Shown here: one piece after another, positions 58,417 through 64,000 of the stretch
How the letters are laid out: every line of letters starts with the position of its first letter
How positions within the stretch are numbered: position 1 is the stretch's first letter
Assembly: GCA_022478985.1 (NCBI GenBank)
Contig: JAKSZP010014449.1
Span: forward strand, 62,001-126,000
Reading direction: 5' to 3'
DNA: 64,000 bases
Source of the DNA: Massospora cicadina
Taxonomy: Eukaryota > Entomophthoromycota > Entomophthoromycetes > Entomophthorales > Entomophthoraceae
Program-made: the position numbers and the translations under genes
The notes under the pieces: generated by a model
What the model saw: only the letters and a program-made list of their open reading frames with translations
What the model was told of the DNA's origin: nothing
Database searches by the model: none

Positions 58417-58433
58417 TAAACTATATCGCCCTT

Positions 58434-59500
58434 ACCTTCCCTGTCCTTAGTTTCAGATCAAGAGCTGAAGGAAAGAAGAATAGCTACAAAAGCTAGGTGT
58501 TAATGCTTAGACAATGGCCCAGAATGCCGCGGGCTCAGCTAGCCTGGTGACTAGATAGAGGGACGTTCTGGAAGCTAAGTGATTAGAAATCAGTTAAAAA
58601 TAATAACAGAGGCCCCATAATCAGCCAAAATGAAGTAATGGGGAAACCGCAGGTCTTACTGAAACAAATTGATAGCTGGGAGATCAAGGATGGTGACAAC
58701 CCCTCAGAGAATCTTGGCTAGTGATTATAAAATAAATTGGAATAAAATGAATGGGAGACTAAAACAAACATATTGCGCCATTCAAAAAAGAACTATCTGG
58801 GTATAGTGGGGTCAATGGTATTTATGGCATTCGCAGCAGATTGGTGGGCAGGATCACAAATGAGAAGTTATTGAATTCTTAAACAGCGTGGAGAACCCTG
58901 GATTTCAGATCACGATATTTTCTCCAGAATTGCTTGGGATGAACTACAATTAGTGGTGTGCATCACCAGATACTGTTAATACAAAACATAGACGTGGAGG
59001 AAGATTTCACGCTATATAACTGGGAACATGGTGGTTTATGAGATATAGGTACCAAACTCAAATCAAAAATTTAACAACCTAACCTAAAAAAGGAAGGATT
59101 GTCTAAGTTTAGGGTAATAATCAAAAGGAAAATTGGAAATTGTCTTGGGCTAATCCCTTTGTAGGTGACTATTATTGGCCAGCATGAGTTTAGTGCATTA
59201 AGTTAGGGAAGGTTAGAAAGCTTTTATTGTATCATAAAAGTTTTATTGGTGTGGCCAACGGATCTGAGCATAATCTCGTGGGATACTACAAATCTTTAAT
59301 GTATTCCTCCAGATGGGTAAGCTAATGACACCTGTTCCATGAAAATCTGTCCTAACAATAGAATTAGAACATCAAACACTAGTAACATTCTGAGCAATCC
59401 ACAGGTTTAATCCGCGAGCATTATTACTTCTTGTAATCTGATCTTTTAATTCTGAAATTGGGGGAGACTTAGGGAACGTTTGGATCTTTTCCTCTGTAAC
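58434..59500. other. Unassigned stretch, 1.1 kb
   Basis: AT-rich sequence without an open frame of note. If the LINE-1 duplication is right, its left end continues the Element 7 LTR. I see no other signal. Confidence 0.4.
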
Positions 59501-60693
59501 TGGGGCAACTGGGCTTGAGGTGAAATGAACTATTGAGTTCTACCAGAGACCCCTAACCTTAACCACATCCCTGAAAACTTCATCCATCATTTTTACCAGG
59601 GTAGAAGAGGTAAAGGATGGAATGAGGGGAGAATCTGAAGGTGGAAAGGCAGTTACCCAACTTATATCAATCATCTGTGCCAGATCACTGAGGTGCACTG
59701 AGAGGAGCCACTGGAAGCTGAGGGTCCTTTCTGCACCCAAAAGGAATTTCTCCATGTCTAGAAAAAGGGGTTTATCAAAAGAGTGTCTGTAACTCTCTTG
59801 TTCCCAGCGAGGTAATGTGTGGGATGCACAGCCAAACTGCATTGGAACTATTCACTAGTAAGATTAGGAATAGGGCACCCCAGAAGGTGCTGGAGCAGAG
59901 GGGACCCAGGGAAAGGGTATACAACACAGAATATATAAGTAAATAATAAACAAACAGCAGAACTTAGTTAACTCCAAGGAGGAGTCCATAACCAAGTGTA
60001 GATTTGTGATAAAGTGCTTGAGTGCCTCAGTCTGGAGGTTACCAGGACGGCCCAGTTGTGCACCAGATTTCGTTGTCAATTTAGATATAATAAAATGGCC
60101 TATGTTGTTGGCGACCTCCTCAAGGAGGTCCGCGCACAAGTTTGCTTAAGGGAACATTCAAAAAAAGTAAAACTAATGGATTTTATTAATTAAGTTGACC
60201 ACCAAGGAAGGTTGGTCTCAAGGGATTATTAATAAACGTTGGGGGGAGATTCAATCTGCAAGGGTGGTACTAAGCTTAAACGAACCAATACTTGCACAAT
60301 ACCATCAACCATGATAATGTAGCTCAAGTAAGTCCAAACTTGAGTTATTAATTGCAGCTTATTTCTTCTGTATTTGCAATATTGTAAATTAAACGTGTTT
60401 CAAAAACCCATTATTAAGCAACCATAAATAACCATCATTATTAGTAACAAAGCTGGTATGTTTTAACACCCTTAATGTAATGCAGAGCCAAGCATCACGT
60501 GCACCACTAGACCAACTTAGCATATCTTGTCTGTACCCAGAGTTGGTCCAGGTTATTATTTAGGTCAGGGAGGCCTGCCAAATTTATCTTTTTGGACTCC
60601 TCATGCCCATCCTTGTCTCTACAATATGTAACCTCAATTGTGTCATGTAACCATGACAGGGTTGCACATCAAGAATTACACATAGTGTAACTA
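59500..60693 (-). pseudogene. N2: unrecognised repeated gene-like segment
   Basis: On the minus strand the order is LDQLWVQTRYAK (near 60505-60550), ANLCADLLEEVANNIGHFI (near 60085-60145), a short hydrophobic stretch (FCCLFIIYLYILCCIPF), and a frame at 59540-59842 with LSDLAQMIDISWVTAFP. The first two match N1. The last resembles the LTR-embedded frame of the chromoviruses (TQGDLTHMVDERWVTALP). Stops separate the parts, which could be exons or decay. K4 interrupts it at 60694. Confidence 0.55.
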
Positions 60694-61139
60694 TTTTTTA
60701 GCACTAATGGTGCCCAACCCAAAGGGGGAGCCGCCACGCATCCCTATTTGTGAATAATCCAAATAAAGGGATTATTAGAAATAAAATATTCCTAATATAG
60801 CCCCTAAGTTATCAGGTTAGGAAGCCATATTAGAAGTTGAGGAATCTTTGGGAAACTTTTGTCTGGCGCCCGCTTTAGCTGGCGGACCATGGTGGAAAAC
60901 ATAGTGATTGGGACATCAGCGACATGTGGCATAAGGAGGTATAATTGTGGGGTTTCTTTGTTAATGAGGATGGCTGTGTCCAACGCCTCAACGTATTGAG
61001 CAAGTTGATGCTCAGCAAAAGTGATGAGAGCAGGCACACAAGTGAAAGACTTGATGCGTTGGTGATTTTGGGGATAAATGGGTTAAACAGAGAAGTTTTT
61101 GCTGCGTCAATGTAAGTGCAGCTTTCTCTAAAAGTGATC
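60694..61139 (-). mobile_element. K4: LINE-derived ORF1-tail insertion in N2
   Basis: On the minus strand it has ALITFAEHQLAQYVEALDTA and HVADVPITMFSTMVRQLKRA (60804-61037), the ORF1 C-terminus seen in K2. It ends in the 3' tail shared with K3 (ccattagtgctaaaaaa). Its 5' side is interrupted by LINE-2 at about 61140. The open frame is the cleanest copy of this C-terminal part. Confidence 0.75.
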
Positions 61140-61243
61140 TTTTTTTATTTGTTTATTGCGGGGAAGGCCAACCAGGGGACAGACACTTCCTTTAAAGATA
61201 CAAGGAAAATGAAACACAGTAATAGGGGGGCATCCCAGAGAAG

Positions 61244-61717
61244 CTAATGCTGTCTCCTGTTGCCAGCGGGAACGTCACTACTGGGAGGGGGGAACGTATA
61301 TAGGGGCCAGAGCCATGATTGAGCACGTGTGGAGGAAGGGGTCAGATGTGATGAACCAGACTGGGAACCAGGAGGAGACCAACCAGTGGCGACGCAGTGG
61401 GAGGTAAACAAACAACCACGCTTGAAAGGGTCCACTAAGTGTGACTGGAACTGGCGGACAGCTTTGGGAAGGGTGGGGGTGGAGCCTGCGATGGCATCCA
61501 AGACAATCGTTTGGATAGTCCACATGGTGATTTTGACCACCAAAGCATGGAGGGAGGGTGGAAGAGGGGATACCATAGATAAAGCAAACATATTCCTAGA
61601 CAAACTAAAGGGATGTGCCTGATCCTGGCAAAGCAGACGTTGCACCTCACGCCAGATCGCTTTAGATGTAGGGCACTTCTCCAGTCGGTGAAACAGCGTT
61701 CCATACTGGCCACACAC
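61244..61717 (-). pseudogene. LINE-2 C-terminal zinc-finger region
   Basis: On the minus strand the frame starts at a CVVCGQYGTLFHRLEKC motif (C-X2-C-X7-H-X4-C), typical of the C-terminus of L1- and Tad-type LINEs and needed for retrotransposition in known members. KAIWREVQRLL and FSLSRNMFALSM follow. The frame stays open for 157 codons. Confidence 0.85.
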
Positions 61718-61963
61718 GACACAGGATGAGTGTAAAGTGTTAGAGCGCTTGGCAGTTCAGTACACCCACCTCAAGCAGCGCCACATGTGGTAATGGATGT
61801 GAGGCTGCAGAAGAAGGTGGTGGGCGTATTTCCAAATAGTCTTCTGGGTCTCAAGGGAATAAGGGATGTCCATCATGTCCAGGTAGTCCACCCTGGCCAA
61901 GACATGGGGCCTCGCGAGTATCAAGCCGTCCAGAATGGGTAGTCCCTGTACCTCCTGGGTGAA

Positions 61964-63740
61964 TTAAGGAGAGGGGCGCCCCCTCTGGGCAGTGTGTCCA
62001 CAGATACAAATTCTCCACTCAGCGCTCCGCATGGAGAGAATGATTTGTTTAAAGTGGGATGCAGTTCCATGGGGACCTGCGGCTGAAGGATGGGAAGCCA
62101 GATATTTCATAAAAGAGTGAGGGTGTGACGGATTAGTAGGGCACAGGGCGCGGGAGAAGTTAGAGCAGGCCGCATGGGACCAGTGTTGGGCCGGAAGGGT
62201 AGGGATAGTAACGGCAGCGATCCAGGTGCCAAGGATTTTGGCAGCATGGGCCTCAAAGTTGAGCAGGCCCATACCTCCACTATGACGAGGGCCAAATATG
62301 ACCTCCAGTTGCACTGGCGGTGGGTGGCCCAACCAAAGCCATCCTTGCAGAAGGGCATACAATAATTTAAAGAAACTTGGGGAGAAAGCGATGGCGTGAG
62401 CCTCAAACCAAACTTTGGAGAGGAGCATAGAGTTGGCTAGTACAACCCTGCCGGTAAGGGAAGTAGGGTGGGCTCTGAGGGAGGCTATGCGCTTCGTCAC
62501 GTTGTCCATAACATGGTTTTCCATCACCGTTGAGGCATACCCGCCTGCCTCCAACCACACCCCCAAATGGCGGACCAGCCCAACGGTAGGGCGCGGCACA
62601 AAGGTGAGCACAAGTGGGGCAGTGTGGATGGGCGGGGAAAGCAAGCGCGCGTGCTAGCAGATGGGGTGGACTGGAAACAGGGCGCTGAGGCCCAGCGGGT
62701 TTGATACCAACCAAGGAGAATGATTTCGGTTTTGGAGGTGTTGAGTGCAGAATTACTTACCCAGGAGTAAAACTGGATAAGAGCTTCAAGCGTGCATGCA
62801 TCATGATTGTTAGACACCCCAACAACACAGTCATCAGCAAACGCCAACATTTTGACCAGGGCTTGGCCTTGCACTTGGACCCCAGCAAGGCGGGCATTCA
62901 CGTTGTGAAGGAGTGGGTCCAGGCTGAAGTTATATAAGAGTGGGCTAAGGGGGTCCCCTTGGAGTAGTCCCCTTTGAGGGCGGACTATGTCCATGAAAAA
63001 CCCAGGGCCACGCACAGCCATTGTGGCAGATTCCATCAGCAGCATCACCCAACTGATGAAGCGAAGGGGTAGGCGGAATTGGTGGAGGCAGGCCCTGAGG
63101 TATTCCCAGTTTACTCTATCATAGGCCTTCTGTTGGTCTAAAAATACAATTGCACCAGAGGCCGTGGACTGACAGGCGTTGGCTACAGTATGCACGTTGT
63201 CCCAAATCGACCTTCTGGGTATGAAACCGAATTGTTCTGGGGAGATGGTAGCAGAGGCAACAATCCCTAGACGGTTAGCCATGATTTTAGTCAAAATTTT
63301 TGTGTCAGTGTTTGTTAGAGAAATGGGGCGCCAGTTGGCCAGGTCTAGCTTATCCCCTTTTTGAAGAGCGTAATGGTGTAGGCCTCTTGCCCTCCTGGTA
63401 GGGGCGCATTTCCAAAAGGCTCTGGTTAAGAGAGGCAAGCAACAGTGGGGATATATATTTGAAGTACTTCTTATAGAACTCATAAGTAATGCCATCAGGG
63501 CCAGGGCATTTCCTATTTGGTGCACCGCGGACAGCGGACCAGAGTTCGTCTGGAGTAATCAAATTCATCAACTCCAGGAAACAGGAAATGGTGCGGATGT
63601 GTGCACTATCAAGAAAATTTGCCATTTTGGCTAGCAGAATTAGGTTGGATCGGTACAATTTGGAGTAATAGTTTTGTATCTCAATTGCCACTTTGGCCGG
63701 CGTATCTGCTATGGAATTGTCTGGCCTTCGCACCTGTGTT
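61964..63740 (-). pseudogene. LINE-2 reverse transcriptase, nearly intact
   Basis: Three overlapping minus frames (63350-63733, 62524-63525, 61964-62644) carry the domain with a frameshift at each join. In order they show LITPDELWSAVRGAPNRKCP, GPDGITYEFYKKYF, LANWRPISLTNTDTKILTKI, IVFLDQQKAYDRVNWEYLR (motif A Asp), GLLQGDPLSPLLYNFSLDPL (motif B), LAFADDCVVGVS (motif C) and a HLGVWLEAGGYAS thumb region. All catalytic Asp residues are present. Of all polymerases in the window this copy is closest to functional. Confidence 0.9.
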
Positions 63741-64000
63741 CAAGCCAAGCTCTGGCGCAGTGCAAAGAATTTTTGAAAAAAGTAAGCGGAGCACGTGTTG
63801 CCCACTGTGATGTGTTTAGCTCTGTACTGAACACAAACCTGATGCTTGTGTTGCCACTCAAGCGCGTTGAGGTGGGCAGCTACTTCCACCCACTTGTGGC
63901 CCCAAGCAGGGCTGTAGCCCTTGGCTGGGATGTTGGAATCCAGGTGGGCCAGCTCTGCCAGAGCGTGTGAGATGACCGCGGAGGCATATCTTGAACATCA
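63734..64000 (-). pseudogene. LINE-2 region between endonuclease and RT
   Basis: On the minus strand AKGYSPAWGHKWVEVAAHLN and EWQHKHQVCVQYRAKH match LINE-1 near 53580-53690 (SGYRPACGHKWAKALVRLN). A stop interrupts it before the RT frame. It continues off the right edge. Confidence 0.75.

Larger units (their letters stand above)
61140..64000 (-). mobile_element. LINE-2: non-LTR retrotransposon, 5' end outside the window
   Basis: The minus-strand LINE has a 3' end at about 61140-61150 (CAATAAACAAATAAAAAAAG in element orientation). RT and the C-terminal zinc finger are present. The endonuclease and ORF1 lie outside. It belongs to the LINE-1 family but is far better preserved: only a few frameshifts break RT. 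It is inserted in K4. Confidence 0.87.

Noticed and set aside
61329..61622. Plus-strand frame of 97 codons
   Set aside because: Antisense to the LINE-2 C-terminal zinc-finger frame, which has clear motif support.

Overview
The window is eukaryotic and consists almost entirely of decayed retrotransposons. I found no intact host gene, tRNA, rRNA, CRISPR array or prokaryotic signal. The mix of Ty3/gypsy elements, chromodomain-bearing gypsy elements (chromoviruses) and a LINE with endonuclease, reverse transcriptase and a C-terminal zinc finger fits a repeat-swollen fungal genome. A rust-like basidiomycete is my guess, but nothing in the sequence fixes the lineage. Nearly every coding region carries stops and frameshifts, so coding entries are given as pseudogenes.

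Positions 1-41.9 kb form a nest of Ty3/gypsy elements, resolved by matching LTR ends and target-site duplications (TSDs). Element 5 (minus, 35024-about 41935) has its integrase end cut by Element 2. Element 2 (minus) lies in three pieces: 8438-9909, 19843-22994 and 33538-35023. Element 3 (9910-19842, TSD ACTGA) sits in the reverse transcriptase (RT) of Element 2. Element 4 (22995-33537, TSD GGGGC) sits in its gag. Element 1 (plus, left end outside the window, right LTR ending at 8437) cuts its integrase. Element 3 is itself interrupted three times by short LINE-derived insertions carrying only ORF1 or its tail, each with a TSD of 16-17 bp. All five Ty3 elements share nearly the same primer binding site.

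Positions 41.9-49.3 kb hold an unrecognised repeated segment (N1) interrupted by a chromovirus (Element 6, minus, 42549-48626, TSD GAAGG). Its 1.15-kb LTRs contain a sense open frame that begins upstream of the polypurine tract. From 49.5 kb comes the 3' end of a second chromovirus (Element 7, plus). LINE-1 (plus, about 50575-58416) probably interrupts its LTR, and LINE-1 in turn holds a solo chromovirus LTR (55699-57127). From 58.4 kb to the end are a second N copy (N2), an ORF1-tail insertion inside it, and LINE-2 (minus) inside that. LINE-2 runs off the right edge with the best preserved RT of the window.

The elements do not form a pathway. The value of the window is the order of insertions, plus three recurring features that standard element models do not explain: the post-integrase region shared by Elements 1 and 4, the frame inside the chromovirus LTRs, and the ORF1-only LINE derivatives.
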